Positions 31,263-41,379 of a DNA stretch of 64,000 nucleotides are shown piece after piece. Each line of letters opens with the position of its first letter. The stretch's first letter is position 1. This DNA is from Microbacteriaceae bacterium VKM Ac-2854. GTDB lineage: Bacteria; Actinomycetota; Actinomycetes; Actinomycetales; Microbacteriaceae. Location: the NCBI GenBank assembly GCA_013205085.1, contig JABMLH010000002.1, positions 3,425 to 67,424 of the forward strand, given 5' to 3'. The notes under the pieces were generated by a model that saw nothing but the letters and a program-made list of their open reading frames with translations, had not been told where the DNA came from and searched no databases. Position numbers and translations under genes: made by a program.

Positions 31263-32063
31263 TCAGGCTCGGAGCGCGAAGGCGCTCTCGTACAGGCACA
31301 CCGACGCCGCCGTCGCGAGGTTGAGCGACTCGGCGGATCCGTAGATCGGCACGGTCACGACCTGGTCGACGAGACCGAGCGACTCGTCCTCGAGCCCGCG
31401 CGCCTCGTTGCCGAAGACCCACGCGGTCGGACCGGCGAGTCCGCCCTCCGAGCGCACCTGCAGGATGTCCTCGCCCTTGATGTCGGCCGCCAGGATGCGC
31501 AGTCCCGCCCCGCGCATCCGCTGCACGATGTCGGCGAGCTCACCGTTCACGGCCACCGGCAGGTGGAACAGGGAGCCCGTCGTCGAGCGAACCACTTTGG
31601 GGTTGTACAGGTCGACGGAGCGGCCGGTGAGCACGACGGCATCGGCCCCCGCAGCATCGGCGGCGCGGATGATCGTGCCGAGGTTGCCGGGATCGCGCAC
31701 CTCTTCGAGGATGGCGATCAGCTTCGGCCCGTCGGCGACGATGTCCTTGACGGAGGTGGGGAACTGCCGGCAGACCGCGACGAAGCCCTGCGGCGTGACC
31801 GTGTCGGCCATCGCGTCGAGGACGTCCTCGGTGACGTACTCGATCTCGATGTCGGCCTCGTCGGCGGCGCCGGCGATCTCCGGGTAGCGCTCCAGCGCCG
31901 TCGGCGTCGCGAACATCTCGATCAGCAGTTCCGGACGGAACCGCAGCGCCTCCGCGACCGCCTGCGGGCCCTCGAGCAGGAAGAGGCCGGTCTCCAGGCG
32001 GGCGGGCCGACGAGTCAGTTTGGCGACGGCACGGACACGGGGAGAGCGCGGGTTGTCGAGCAT
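31263..32063 (-). CDS. SpoU/TrmH-family RNA 2'-O-methyltransferase
   Basis: 266-residue SPOUT methyltransferase, probably for a 23S rRNA ribose. The N-terminal substrate-binding part (LFLLEGPQAVAEAL) is followed by the three SpoU motifs: VRDPGNLGTIIRAADA, WVFGNEARGL and VPIYGSAESLNLATAASV, which form the knot that binds SAM. Exact target not deducible. The gene follows rplT, as in many actinobacteria. A TAGGCT box (32070-32075) 6 nt before the ATG suggests its own leaderless transcript. Confidence 0.92.
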   Translation of the reverse strand: MLDNPRSPRVRAVAKLTRRPARLETGLFLLEGPQAVAEALRFRPELLIEMFATPTALERYPEIAGAADEADIEIEYVTEDVLDAMADTVTPQGFVAVCRQFPTSVKDIVADGPKLIAILEEVRDPGNLGTIIRAADAAGADAVVLTGRSVDLYNPKVVRSTTGSLFHLPVAVNGELADIVQRMRGAGLRILAADIKGEDILQVRSEGGLAGPTAWVFGNEARGLEDESLGLVDQVVTVPIYGSAESLNLATAASVCLYESAFALRA

Positions 32064-32120
32064 GCGCCGAGCCTATCTTCGCGGTGCGGACATCCCCGGT
32101 CGCCACACGGGCCGCAACGA

Positions 32121-32156
32121 CGAGAGGGGCCACGACCGCAGTCGTGGCCCCTCTCG
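32121..32156 (-). terminator. Terminator of the infC-rpmI-rplT operon
   Basis: A perfect 16-bp stem, CGAGAGGGGCCACGAC paired with its complement, and a CGCA loop, 19 bp after the rplT stop. Very stable; no T run. Confidence 0.85.
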
Positions 32157-32174
32157 GAGCAGTGCTGGCGCAGC

Positions 32175-32564
32175 CTAGGCCGCGGCGACCTTCGGGGCCG
32201 AGGTGTCGGCCGGGAGGGCGGCCTTCGCGGACGCGACGAGCGCGGCGAAGGTGGCGGGCTCGGTGATCGCGAGGTCGGCGAGGATGCGACGGTCGACCTG
32301 GATGCCGGCCAGGGCGAGGCCCTGGATGAAGCGGTTGTAGGTCAGGCCGTTCGCGCGCGACGCGGCGTTGATGCGCTGGATCCAGAGGCGACGGAACTCG
32401 CCCTTCTTGGCGCGGCGGTCACGGTACGAGTAGACGAGGGAGTGGGTGACCTGCTCCTTGGCCTTGCGGTACAGGCGCGAACGCTGGCCGCGGTAACCGG
32501 ACGCACGCTCGAGGATGACGCGACGCTTCTTGTGGGCGTTGACGGCCCTCTTGACTCTTGCCAT
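32175..32564 (-). CDS. rplT: 50S ribosomal protein L20
   Basis: 129-residue ribosomal protein that binds 23S rRNA early in 50S assembly. It begins [38 protein letters not shown], the family hallmark, with a basic N-terminal tail. The C-terminus has a short Ala-rich extension. It follows rpmI in the universal infC-rpmI-rplT order. Confidence 0.99.
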   Translation of the reverse strand: MARVKRAVNAHKKRRVILERASGYRGQRSRLYRKAKEQVTHSLVYSYRDRRAKKGEFRRLWIQRINAASRANGLTYNRFIQGLALAGIQVDRRILADLAITEPATFAALVASAKAALPADTSAPKVAAA

Positions 32565-32605
32565 TTCTTATTTCTTCCTTCGGGTATCTGGCGGTAAGTA
32601 GCGGA

Positions 32606-32800
32606 CTACTTGCCGAGAAGCTTCTTGGCGACCTTGGCGTCCTGGGGGGCGAGGACCTGGTCCTCGTTGAGGCGGCGCTTGCGCTGACCGGACTTGGACT
32701 CCAGGTTGTGGCGCATACCGGCCTGCTGCTTCATGACCTTGCCGGAACCGGTGACCTTGAAGCGCTTCTTGGCACCCGAGTGGGTCTTCATCTTGGGCAT
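32606..32800 (-). CDS. rpmI: 50S ribosomal protein L35
   Basis: 64-residue basic protein starting [21 protein letters not shown], the normal L35 N-terminus. The ATG at 32800 is the start; an in-frame upstream extension of 16 residues would not belong to the family. GGAGAT lies a few bases upstream. Confidence 0.99.
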   Translation of the reverse strand: MPKMKTHSGAKKRFKVTGSGKVMKQQAGMRHNLESKSGQRKRRLNEDQVLAPQDAKVAKKLLGK

Positions 32801-32904
32801 CTGTATCTCCTTGTTGACGTCACACCCGCGCGGTGGCGCGGGGCACATGTAGGTGCCCCGCGCTGCGGGGCGTCCGCCTCTCCGGTCTCCCGGGCGGCGA
32901 AGTG

Positions 32905-33519
<615 letters not shown>

Positions 33520-33745
33520 TGCGTTTCTCCTCTGATCTCGGTGTCGGTGTGCCCTGCGCTGCGGATTCGTATCCGGCGCATCCCGAGAGAGAAGATTCAC
33601 GTGCACTCGGACCGCGACGATCCTCGTCACGGCCTCACACGGCACCCTGCGGCCCGACACCTCGCGAGGTGTTGCCCTCGTCTGGTACCGCTGCCCTACC
33701 CCCGTTGCCGGAGGCGGAGTGCGTCAAACCCGGTAACCTAATGAA
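33520..33745 (-). promoter_or_regulatory. Long infC leader
   Basis: No gene fits between infC and the divergent DUF1844 gene. A TAGGTT box (33732-33737, minus strand) is the best -10, so the infC message would carry a leader of about 205 nt. It contains the perfect palindrome ACACCTCGCGAGGTGT (33657-33672) and several GC-rich segments able to pair. An RNA leader that senses ribosomal protein L20 or IF-3 is possible but unproven. The rest, 33746-33882, shows only the DUF1844 upstream region. Confidence 0.45.
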
Positions 33746-33882
33746 GCGGTCAAGCGCGGGTGGGAGAATCTCCACTTTCGAACCGAGGACATGCCTCGGA
33801 GCCCGCATCACCTTAGCAGGAACTCGGGCCCCGCGGCAACAGCGTCGGGCCGGGGCCTGCGGCTCGACGAATCGAAGGATCC

Positions 33883-34281
33883 ATGGCTCAGTACGACGAC
33901 GACTACGCCCGCCGCTTCGGCGACGACGCCCCCGCCTCCGCCTCGCCCGATTACGGCACCGAGACCGCGACGCGCGAGATCGCCGAGGTGCCGGCGGTCG
34001 AGATCATCACCACGGCGGCGGTGCACCTGATGAGCGCGGCGGCGGTGAAGTGCGGTCTCGCCGACGAGCCCGGCGCCGAGATCGACCTGGACGAGGCCCG
34101 CAAGCTGATCAACGCCCTCGCCGGCCTGGTCACCGCCGGCGCCCCGGACGTCAGCGACATGCACGCGCGGAGCCTGCGCGACGGCCTGCGCACGCTGCAA
34201 CTCGCCTTCCGCGAGGCCTCCCCCATCCCGGACCCGATCGGCAAGGGCCCCGGCGAGAAGTGGACCGGCCCCGACACCTGA
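33883..34281 (+). CDS. DUF1844 family protein
   Basis: 132-residue protein of unknown function. The core EIITTAAVHLMSAAAVKCGLADE to LINALAGLVTAG is the DUF1844 signature; the first 40 residues are acidic and the tail is Pro/Gly-rich. An AAGGA ribosome-binding site precedes the ATG. Position divergent to infC is conserved in actinobacteria, which hints at a translation-linked role, but this is only context. A 71-bp palindrome follows directly after its stop. Confidence 0.88.
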   Translation: MAQYDDDYARRFGDDAPASASPDYGTETATREIAEVPAVEIITTAAVHLMSAAAVKCGLADEPGAEIDLDEARKLINALAGLVTAGAPDVSDMHARSLRDGLRTLQLAFREASPIPDPIGKGPGEKWTGPDT

Positions 34282-34289
34282 TCTCTCCC

Positions 34290-34360
34290 GCGTGGGACCC
34301 CCGCAGCGCGCGAGGGCGCCCCGGAGCGGGGCGCCCTCGCGCGCTGGAGGGGTCCCTCGC
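34290..34360. repeat. 71-bp palindromic repeat (GGGACCCC/GAGGGCGCC family), copy 2
   Basis: Inverted repeat with inner arms GCGCGAGGGCGCC / GGCGCCCTCGCGC and outer arms around GGGACCCC. The flanks extend the pairing (CTGATCTCT at 34279-34287 with AGAGATCAG at 34361-34369), reaching into the stop codons of both convergent genes. It probably acts as a two-way terminator here. Same length and core as the copy at 7894-7964. Confidence 0.85.
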
Positions 34361-34365
34361 AGAGA

Positions 34366-35148
34366 TCAGTCCGCGGCGACCGGGCGGACGGTCAGGGAGT
34401 CGACGCGGGTGGCGATGACGGAATCCGCGGCCCAGCGCGCGCCGAGGCGGGATACCAGCTCGCCGAGGGCGGGCCGGTCCAGACCCGCCAGCACCGTGAG
34501 CACAACCGCCGTCTCGGGGCCGCGCAGCCGCGAACGCGGGTCGCCGGATGCCAGCGAGACGTCGACAACGGCGGGCTCGTGGACGACGGAGGCCCGGAAT
34601 GCGGCGAGCACGGCGGCGTCCTCGAACGGCGCCAGCCACGGCTCGCCCTGGGCGATCGCCCACAGCGCCGGTCGGCGGATCGCGAACTCGTGCTCGCTCA
34701 GGGCGTCGATCACCACCAGCTCCGTCGACTCGTGCGCCGCCGCGAGCGCGACGCGGCGCCCGTCGGCGGGCACCGGGCGCGCGGACGGGTTCCACCGCGC
34801 CATCGCCTCGACCGAGGTGAACACCGGCAGCACGTTGCGACCATCCGGCCCGGCCACGGTGACGATCGACAGCTCCTGCTTCTTATCGATCCGGACGCCG
34901 TGCTCGTTCTCACCCTCCTCACCGAGGTGGGCGACGAGCGGGATCAGGAAGCGGGAGTCGCGCGCCGCGTCGACCACCGCGGCCGCTGACACCTCACCGC
35001 ACGCGAAGGCACGCAGCGCCGCATCCAGCTCGGCCGGAGCCGAGCCGTCGTCCGCGGCACTCGTGTTCTCGTCGAAGTGCCGACCCGCCCACGGCTGACC
35101 GGCGGAATCGCTCAGGTGCGGCGGCAACTCCGGCGCGGGGTCGCTCAC
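34366..35148 (-). CDS. SseB-like protein
   Basis: 260-residue cytosolic protein related to the SseB N-terminal domain family (function unclear). The segment [36 protein letters not shown], followed by [19 protein letters not shown], is the family pattern. The GTG at 35148 overlaps the hisA stop (GTGA). This gene after priA/hisA is common in actinobacterial histidine operons, but no role in histidine synthesis is known. Confidence 0.85.
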   Translation of the reverse strand: MSDPAPELPPHLSDSAGQPWAGRHFDENTSAADDGSAPAELDAALRAFACGEVSAAAVVDAARDSRFLIPLVAHLGEEGENEHGVRIDKKQELSIVTVAGPDGRNVLPVFTSVEAMARWNPSARPVPADGRRVALAAAHESTELVVIDALSEHEFAIRRPALWAIAQGEPWLAPFEDAAVLAAFRASVVHEPAVVDVSLASGDPRSRLRGPETAVVLTVLAGLDRPALGELVSRLGARWAADSVIATRVDSLTVRPVAAD

Positions 35149-35891
35149 TCGGACGCGACGTCCAGCGCCTCGGCGAGCGTGAACGCGCCGGCGTACAGCG
35201 CCTTGCCCACGATCGCACCCTCGAGGCCCAGCGGCACCAGGTCGCGCAGTGCCGCGATGTCGTCGAGATTCGCGATGCCGCCCGACGCGATCACCGGTCG
35301 GTGCGTGCGTTCCATCACCTGCTTCAGCAGCTCGATGTTCGGGCCGCGCAGCGTGCCGTCCTTCGTGACGTCGGTGACCACGTAGCGCGTGCACCCCGCA
35401 TCCTCGAGGCGCTCCAGCACCTGCCAGAGGTCGCCGCCCTCCTTGGTCCAGCCGCGCGCGGCGAGCGTGGTGCCGCGCACGTCGAGGCCCACCGCGATCT
35501 GGTCGCCGTACTGCGCGATCACGCTGGCCGCCCACTCCGGGTTCTCCAGCGCGGCGGTGCCGAGGTTGATCCGCTTGGCCCCCGCGTTCAGCGCCGACTC
35601 CAGGCTGCGGTCGTCGCGGATGCCGCCGGAGAGCTCGACGTTGATGCCCTTGACCTGACGGATGACCTTCTTCATGATCGCGTGGTTGTCGCCGCGGCCG
35701 AAAGCGGCATCGAGGTCGACCAGGTGGATCCACTCCGCACCCTGCTCGGCCCAGTCGGCCGCCGCATCGCTCGGGTCGCCGTAGTTGGTCTCGGTACCCG
35801 CCTCGCCCTGCGTCAGGCGTACGGCCTTGCCACCGGCCACGTCGATGGCGGGGAGAAGGACCAGCCCGGGGGCCTTGGTGAACTCGCTCAT
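35145..35891 (-). CDS. hisA: PriA-type phosphoribosyl isomerase (HisA, probably also TrpF)
   Basis: Isomerises ProFAR in histidine synthesis. The 248-residue (beta-alpha)8 barrel has D17 in [15 protein letters not shown] and the second catalytic aspartate in [25 protein letters not shown] is characteristic of the actinobacterial PriA group, which also does the TrpF reaction; no trpF is seen here, though that proves nothing. The ATG at 35891 is used; longer frames are out of family. It follows hisH after 60 bp. Confidence 0.95.
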   Translation of the reverse strand: MSEFTKAPGLVLLPAIDVAGGKAVRLTQGEAGTETNYGDPSDAAADWAEQGAEWIHLVDLDAAFGRGDNHAIMKKVIRQVKGINVELSGGIRDDRSLESALNAGAKRINLGTAALENPEWAASVIAQYGDQIAVGLDVRGTTLAARGWTKEGGDLWQVLERLEDAGCTRYVVTDVTKDGTLRGPNIELLKQVMERTHRPVIASGGIANLDDIAALRDLVPLGLEGAIVGKALYAGAFTLAEALDVASE

Positions 35892-35951
35892 AGTCGTCCT
35901 CAGTCTCGTGGGCGGCGGCGCCGTTCGCGCGCGCCGAGCCAACGAGGAAGC

Positions 35952-36593
35952 TTAGTTCTTCCGAAGGGTGCCCAGCCAATTGGTGAGCAGTCGGATGCCT
36001 GCCGCCCCCGACTTCTCGGGGTGGAACTGCGTCGCCGAGAGCGGCCCGTTCTCGACCGCCGCGATGAAGCGTCCGCCGTGATCGGCCCAGGTGACGGCAG
36101 GGACCGGGAAGGGCGGGATGACGTCCAGGCCCCACTCGCGCGCGCCGTAGGAGTGCACGAAGTAGAAGCGCTCGTCGCGGATGCCGTCGAAGAGAACGGA
36201 GTTCTCGGGCGTGCTCACGGTGTTCCAGCCCATGTGCGGCAGCACCGTCGCCGGCAGCTGCTCGATCGTGCCGGGCCACTCGCCCAGGCCCTCGCTCTCG
36301 ACACCGCGCTCCACACCGCGCTCGAACAACACCTGCATCCCGACGCAGATTCCGAGCACCGGGCGACCGCCCGAAAGGCGCTTGTCGATCAGCTCGTCGC
36401 CACGGGCCGCGAGCAGCGCCTTCATCACGGCGTCGAAAGCCCCGACGCCGGGCACCACGAGACCGTCGGCCTCGAGCGCCGCCGTGCGGTCATCCGTCAG
36501 CGCGACGTCGGCACCGGCGAGTTCGAGCGCCTTGACCGCGGAGTGCACGTTGCCGGATCCGTAGTCGTAGACGACGACGGAGGGCCGGCTCAC
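35952..36593 (-). CDS. hisH: Imidazole glycerol phosphate synthase, glutaminase subunit
   Basis: Supplies ammonia to HisF. The 213-residue class I glutamine amidotransferase has nucleophile C83 in GICVGMQ and the His/Glu pair near the end (TQFHPEKS). GTG start, overlapping the hisB stop as GTGA. hisF is not in the window. Confidence 0.97.
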   Translation of the reverse strand: MSRPSVVVYDYGSGNVHSAVKALELAGADVALTDDRTAALEADGLVVPGVGAFDAVMKALLAARGDELIDKRLSGGRPVLGICVGMQVLFERGVERGVESEGLGEWPGTIEQLPATVLPHMGWNTVSTPENSVLFDGIRDERFYFVHSYGAREWGLDVIPPFPVPAVTWADHGGRFIAAVENGPLSATQFHPEKSGAAGIRLLTNWLGTLRKN

Positions 36594-37189
36594 AGCGCAC
36601 CCTTGGTGGAGGGCACACCGACGACGAGCGGATCGAGGGCCTTCGCCTGGCGGAAGGCGCGGGCGAAGGCCTTGAACTCGGCCTCGGCGATGTGGTGCGG
36701 ATCGCGTCCGCCCAACACCGTGACGTGCACGGTGAGGCCGGCGTTGAAGGTGATCGCCTCGAAGACGTGGCGCACCATCGACCCGGTGAAGTGGCCGCCG
36801 ATCAGGTGGAACTCGAAGCCGGCCGGTTCGCCGGTGTGCACGAGGTACGGGCGGCCGGAGATGTCGACCACGGCCTGCACGAGCGCCTCGTCCAGCGGCA
36901 CCAGGGCGTCACCGAAGCGCGAGATGCCGGCCTTGTCGCCGAGCGCCTGCTTGATCGCCGTGCCCAGCACGATGCCGATGTCTTCGGCGGTGTGGTGGAT
37001 GTCGATCTCGATGTCACCCGTCGCGCGCACCCGCAGGTCGGTCAGAGAGTGCTTCGCGAAGGCGGTGAGCAGGTGGTCGAAGAACGGCACGCCGGTCTGC
37101 AGATCGGCGACGCCGGTGCCGTCGAGATCGAGGGAGAGCTCGATGCTGGACTCGCTGGTCGAGCGGCTGATGGAGGCGGTGCGAGGCAT
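36590..37189 (-). CDS. hisB: Imidazoleglycerol-phosphate dehydratase
   Basis: Dehydrates IGP in histidine synthesis (Mn-dependent). The two metal-binding motifs HHTAEDIG and [10 protein letters not shown] are present, and FFDHLL lies early. I prefer the second ATG (37189): a TAGAAT box (37197-37202) ends 7 nt before it, so hisB may also have its own leaderless transcript; the ATG 9 bp upstream overlaps this box. 199 residues. It begins 21 bp after the hisC stop. Confidence 0.96.
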   Translation of the reverse strand: MPRTASISRSTSESSIELSLDLDGTGVADLQTGVPFFDHLLTAFAKHSLTDLRVRATGDIEIDIHHTAEDIGIVLGTAIKQALGDKAGISRFGDALVPLDEALVQAVVDISGRPYLVHTGEPAGFEFHLIGGHFTGSMVRHVFEAITFNAGLTVHVTVLGGRDPHHIAEAEFKAFARAFRQAKALDPLVVGVPSTKGAL

Positions 37190-37210
37190 GGGTCCCATTC
37201 TATTTGTCGG

Positions 37211-38314
37211 CTAACCGACCGTCGGCGCGCCGGACTCGGTCGCCGCGAACGCGGCCATGGCCGTGAGGAACGCGCTCGTCTCCTCCTCCGTGCCCGCGCT
37301 GACGCGCAGGTGACCGGCGATGCCGATGTCGCGGATCAGCACGCCGCGCGCGAGCAGGAACTCGAACGCGGCGGCGGGGTCGGCGACACCACCGAACAGC
37401 ACGAAGTTGCTGCCGCTCTCGTGCGGCGCATAACCCAGGCCCGCGAGCTCCACCACGATGCGGTCGCGCTGGGCGCGGATGTCGTCGACCATCGCGAGCA
37501 TCTCGTCGGCGTGCGCCAGCGCCGCCGTCGCCGCCGCCTGAGTGAGCGCGGAGAGGTGGTACGGCAGTCGCACGAGCCGGAGCGCGTCGACGACGGCGGG
37601 ATCGGCCGCGAGGTAGCCGAGGCGGACCCCGGCGAAGGCGAAGGCCTTGCTCATCGTGCGGGAGACCAGCAGGCGCGGCCGCCCCGGCAGCAGGTCGAGC
37701 GCGGTCGGCGCGTCCGGACCGCCGAACTCGGCGTAGGCCTCGTCGACGACGACGATGCCGTCGGTCGCGTCGTACACCGCGGCGATGACCTCTGGAGAGA
37801 GCGGCGTGCCCGTGGGGTTGTTCGGCGCACAGAGGAAAACGAGGTCGGGGCTCTCGCGGCGCACCCACTCGACGGCCCGCTCCGGGCTCAGCACGAACTC
37901 CTCGTCGCGGTCGCCGGCGATCCAGCGCGTGCCGGTACCCGACGCCAGGATCGAGTACATCGAGTACGTCGGCACGAAGCCGAGGAGGCTGCGGCCGGGG
38001 CCGCCGAAGGCCTGCAGGATGTGCTGCAGCACCTCGTTGGACCCGTTCGCCGCCCACAGGTTCTCGACGCCGAGCCCGTGCCCGAGGTACCCGGCCAAGG
38101 CGGCGCGCAGTTCGAGGAACTCGCGGTCGGGGTAACGGTTGACGGTGTGCAGGGCCGTCTCGACGCGAGCGATGATGTCGGCGATCACGTCGTCCGGAAT
38201 CGGATGCGTGTTCTCGTTGACGTTCAACGCGACGGGGACGACCTTCTGCGGCGCACCGTAGGGGTGCTTGCCGCGCAGGTCGTCACGGAGGGGAAGGTCT
38301 TCGAGAGCAGTCAC
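37211..38314 (-). CDS. hisC: Histidinol-phosphate aminotransferase
   Basis: PLP enzyme of histidine synthesis, 367 residues. NVNENTHPIP near the N-terminus, CAPNNPTGTPL, and the PLP lysine K223 in SRTMSKAFAFAGVRLGY are present. The GTG start is preceded by a TAGCAT box (38321-38326) at 6 nt, which suggests a leaderless mRNA. hisD, usually upstream, is not in the window. Confidence 0.97.
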   Translation of the reverse strand: MTALEDLPLRDDLRGKHPYGAPQKVVPVALNVNENTHPIPDDVIADIIARVETALHTVNRYPDREFLELRAALAGYLGHGLGVENLWAANGSNEVLQHILQAFGGPGRSLLGFVPTYSMYSILASGTGTRWIAGDRDEEFVLSPERAVEWVRRESPDLVFLCAPNNPTGTPLSPEVIAAVYDATDGIVVVDEAYAEFGGPDAPTALDLLPGRPRLLVSRTMSKAFAFAGVRLGYLAADPAVVDALRLVRLPYHLSALTQAAATAALAHADEMLAMVDDIRAQRDRIVVELAGLGYAPHESGSNFVLFGGVADPAAAFEFLLARGVLIRDIGIAGHLRVSAGTEEETSAFLTAMAAFAATESGAPTVG

Positions 38315-38357
38315 CCGGAAATGCTACCCGGCCCGTCGACCCCGGAGCCGTCGAGGA

Positions 38358-38696
38358 CTATTCGCTGTACGCGCTCGGAACGGCGAGGCGCTGGCCCGGC
38401 TCGAGCATGGCCGAGTTGAGCTGATTCAGCGAGACGATCGCGTCGACGACATCGCGGGTGTCGGCCGTCGGAGCGAGCTCCTCGGCCAGCGACCACAGCG
38501 ACTCCCCCGCGTGCACCGTGACGTAGTCGAACTCGACCGCTGCACCGCTGCCGCTCGCGATGGCGCCGCCGCCGTTGAGGGCGAGACCGAAGGCGCCGAG
38601 AACGATCGGCACGGCCGCGAGGGCGGTGAACACGACGCGGCCGCGGCGGGTGATGCGCAGGTGCGTACGAACAGGGGTGGGTGCGAGTGCAGTCAT
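38358..38696 (-). CDS. LysM-domain membrane protein divergent to lexA
   Basis: 112-residue protein with a basic N-terminus, one transmembrane helix (about 22-47) and an external LysM domain (about 56-108, VTVHAGESLWSLAEEL and NQLNSAMLEPGQRLAVP). The order and position next to lexA resemble SOS-induced division inhibitors such as YneA, but there is no proof for this protein. AGGAG precedes the ATG. A good promoter lies upstream (38769-38797); no clear LexA box overlaps it. Binding to peptidoglycan is likely. Confidence 0.85.
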   Translation of the reverse strand: MTALAPTPVRTHLRITRRGRVVFTALAAVPIVLGAFGLALNGGGAIASGSGAAVEFDYVTVHAGESLWSLAEELAPTADTRDVVDAIVSLNQLNSAMLEPGQRLAVPSAYSE

Positions 38697-38768
38697 GGTG
38701 ACGCTCCTTTCAGAAGAGATTCGAACCGGGCTCTCGGCCGGGAGAGCCCGGTGCGAACCTGCGTTCCG

Positions 38769-38797
38769 AATCTATCTTCGATCCGTCGAATGATCAA
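38769..38797 (-). promoter_or_regulatory. Promoter of the LysM gene
   Basis: TTGATC (38792-38797) and TAGATT (38769-38774) are 17 bases apart on the minus strand. The start near 38762 gives a 65-nt leader. Confidence 0.6.
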
Positions 38798-38840
38798 GAC
38801 ACGTCTTCGAAATCGTTCCACCGTGGATCTCGCGACACAC

Positions 38841-38881
38841 TCGAATGAATGTTTGTTGCGACACCACGGTGCAGATACGAT
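38841..38881 (+). promoter_or_regulatory. lexA promoter with SOS box
   Basis: TCGAATGAATGTTTGT (38841-38856) matches the actinobacterial LexA box TCGAACNNNNGTTCGA at 9 of 12 positions. A promoter, TTGTTG (38853-38858), 17 bases, TACGAT (38876-38881), overlaps it, so LexA would repress its own gene. The transcript would have a leader of about 105 nt. Confidence 0.65.
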
Positions 38882-38991
38882 TTCGAGTGTCCGGGAGCAG
38901 TACAGCAGTAACCACCGACATTCAATGCGGTGGGCGGAGGATGCCGGCGGGAACGGCCCCGCGGATCCGGCGACGATGAAGGGAACGAACC

Positions 38992-39681
38992 GTGAGCGAC
39001 GAGCAGAGCGCGAAGGTCAAGCAGAGCGGCGGGCGACGCCGCAAGAGTCTGAGCGCCAAGCAGATGGCGATCCTCGACGTGATCCAGCGATCCGTCGCCG
39101 GGCGCGGCTATCCGCCGAGCATGCGTGAGATCGGCGACGCCGTCGGCCTCGCATCGCTCTCGAGCGTCACCCACCAGCTGAACCAGCTGGAGTTGAGCGG
39201 TTACCTCCGCCGCGATCCGAACCGACCGCGCGCTCTGGAGATCCTGATCGACGTCCCGAGTTCCACCGAGGATCCGGGCACGTACGACAACGCCGTGCCC
39301 GTCGGCGACGCCGCGATGGTTCCCCTGGTGGGTCGGATCGCCGCCGGCGTGCCGATCATGGCGGACCAGCAGATCGACGAGGTCTTCCCACTGCCCCGCC
39401 AGCTCGTCGGCAAGGGCGAACTCTTTATGCTCAAGGTCGTCGGCGAGTCGATGATCGACGCCGCCATCTGCGACGGCGACTGGGTCGTCATCCGCTCGCA
39501 GAAGTCGGCCGAGAACGGCGAGATCGTCGCTGCGATGCTCGACGGCGAGGCGACCGTCAAGGTACTGCGCCAGCGCGACGGCCACACCTGGCTGCTGCCG
39601 CGCAACACCAACTTCGAACCGATCCTGGGCGATGACGCCGAGGTGCTCGGCAAGGTCGTCGCGGTACTGCGCGCCGTCTGA
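38992..39681 (+). CDS. lexA: LexA repressor
   Basis: SOS-response repressor and self-cleaving protease. The 229-residue protein has a winged helix (about 20-82), cleavage site A118-G119 (IAAGVP), catalytic S153 (GESM) and K190 (ATVK). GTG start, AAGGGA 8 nt upstream. It is the only plus-strand gene in its area and converges with hflX over a strong hairpin. Targets probably include itself and recA. Confidence 0.97.
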   Translation: MSDEQSAKVKQSGGRRRKSLSAKQMAILDVIQRSVAGRGYPPSMREIGDAVGLASLSSVTHQLNQLELSGYLRRDPNRPRALEILIDVPSSTEDPGTYDNAVPVGDAAMVPLVGRIAAGVPIMADQQIDEVFPLPRQLVGKGELFMLKVVGESMIDAAICDGDWVVIRSQKSAENGEIVAAMLDGEATVKVLRQRDGHTWLLPRNTNFEPILGDDAEVLGKVVAVLRAV

Positions 39682-39693
39682 TCCCGAATACGC

Positions 39694-39729
39694 GACGGCC
39701 CCCGGTTCCGAGAGGAACCGGGGGCCGTC
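39694..39729. terminator. Two-way terminator between lexA and hflX
   Basis: A perfect 16-bp stem GACGGCCCCCGGTTCC and complement with a GAGA loop, 13 bp after the lexA stop. It stands between convergent genes. Confidence 0.85.
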
Positions 39730-39793
39730 GTCGTCGGTGCCGGAGCAGACGTCCCGACGCGTTCGCGTCAGGGTCCGTCGCGCTCCTGGTGGA

Positions 39794-41335
39794 TCAGCTC
39801 TCGACGGCCGCCGGGGCGACCGCGAACTCGGCGAGCGAGGCCGCGATGTCCTGGTGCACCAGGGCCCGCACCAGGGTGCCGGTCTCGGCGTACTCCGTCG
39901 AGAGGATGCGCGCGCTGCGGTGCAGCTGCGACACCACCTCGCCGCGTTCGTACGGCACCAGCAGCTCCACCTCGATGTCGGGCTCGGGCAGAATCTGCGC
40001 GATCCGGGCCTCCAGCTCGGCCATGCCCTCGCCGGATCGGGCCGACACGAAGATCGCGTTCGGCTCGAGTCCGCGCAGCACCAGGCGATCGTCGGCGCTG
40101 ACGAGATCGGCCTTGTTGAAGACCACGATCTCGGGGATGTGCCGGGCGTCGACCTCGCCGATCACGTCGCGCACCGTGGCGAGCTGTCCGGCAGGGTCCG
40201 GGTGCGACGCATCCACGACGTGCACCAGCACATCCGAATCCGCCACCTCCTCCAGCGTCGAGCGGAACGCCTCGACCAGCTGGTGCGGCAACTGGCGCAC
40301 GAAGCCGACCGTGTCAGCCAGCGTGTAGAGCCGGCCGTCGGCGGTCTGCGACTTGCGCACGGTGGCATCCAGGGTCGCGAAGAGCGAGTTCTCGACCAGC
40401 ACGCCGGCCCGGGTCATCCGGTTCAGCAGCGATGACTTGCCCGCATTGGTGTAGCCGGCGATCGCCACGGACGGTACCGCGTTGCGGCGCCGGTTGGCCC
40501 GCTTCGCGTCACGGGCCGGCTTCATCGCCACGATCTGCTTGCGCAGCCGCGCCATCCGGGTGTGGATGCGGCGACGGTCCAGCTCGATCTTCGTCTCACC
40601 GGGGCCACGCGAGCCCATGCCGTTTCCGGCCCCCACCTGGCCACCGGCCTGGCGGGACATCGACTCACCCCAACCGCGCAGGCGCGGCAGCAGGTACTCG
40701 AGCTGAGCGAGTTCGACCTGCGCCTTGCCCTCCCGACTCTTCGCGTGCTGGCTGAAGATGTCGAGGATCACCGCGGTGCGGTCGATCACCTTGACCTTCA
40801 CAACGTCTTCCAGCGCGCGACGCTGGCTGGGTGCGAGCTCGGTGTCGGCGATCACGGTGTCGGCGCCGAGCGCGGCGACGACGCCGGCCAGCTCGGCCGC
40901 CTTGCCCTTGCCGAGATACGTACTCGGGTCGGGATGCGGTCGGCGCTGCAGCAGGCCGTCGAGCACCGTGGCGCCCGCGGTCTCCGCGAGAGCGGCGAGT
41001 TCGCGGATGCTGTTCTCCGCATCTGCCAGCGAGTTCTGCGAGTACACGCCGATCAGCACCACGTTCTCCAGCCGCAGCTGGCGGTACTCGACCTCGGTGA
41101 CGTCCTCGAGTTCGGTGGACAGCCCGGCGACCCGACGCAGCGCCTGACGGTCGGCACGGTCGAATTGTTCGCCGTCCATCCCGCCGGCGACGTCGATCTC
41201 GCTCGTCTGGATCGCTTGCGCCGCGCCGCCGACGAATCGCGAGTATCCGGAGGAACGCGACTCCGCGTTCGCCAGCACTCGCGCCACGACGTCGACGTCG
41301 TTCGCTTCGACCGTTTCTTCAGTGTGTTCGGTCAT
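39794..41335 (-). CDS. hflX: GTPase HflX
   Basis: Ribosome-associated GTPase that splits stalled or heat-damaged ribosomes. The 513-residue protein has the HflX N-terminal domain (GVYSQNSLADAENSIRELAALAETAG), the linker with GGQVGAGNGMGSRGPGETKIELDRRR, and a G domain with Walker A GYTNAGKSS (about 293), DTVGF and NKAD. The N-terminal extension of about 90 residues is usual in actinobacteria. A TATTGT box (41343-41348) lies 7 nt before the ATG, so the mRNA may be leaderless. Confidence 0.96.
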   Translation of the reverse strand: MTEHTEETVEANDVDVVARVLANAESRSSGYSRFVGGAAQAIQTSEIDVAGGMDGEQFDRADRQALRRVAGLSTELEDVTEVEYRQLRLENVVLIGVYSQNSLADAENSIRELAALAETAGATVLDGLLQRRPHPDPSTYLGKGKAAELAGVVAALGADTVIADTELAPSQRRALEDVVKVKVIDRTAVILDIFSQHAKSREGKAQVELAQLEYLLPRLRGWGESMSRQAGGQVGAGNGMGSRGPGETKIELDRRRIHTRMARLRKQIVAMKPARDAKRANRRRNAVPSVAIAGYTNAGKSSLLNRMTRAGVLVENSLFATLDATVRKSQTADGRLYTLADTVGFVRQLPHQLVEAFRSTLEEVADSDVLVHVVDASHPDPAGQLATVRDVIGEVDARHIPEIVVFNKADLVSADDRLVLRGLEPNAIFVSARSGEGMAELEARIAQILPEPDIEVELLVPYERGEVVSQLHRSARILSTEYAETGTLVRALVHQDIAASLAEFAVAPAAVES

Positions 41336-41379
41336 CCCGATAACAATAACTCCTTCGTCTTCCGCTACATTCGCTTGCT

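Noticed and set aside
38807-38820. LexA box at TCGAAATCGTTCCA before the LysM promoter
   Set aside because: The half-sites are only 3 bases apart instead of 4 and the second half is incomplete.
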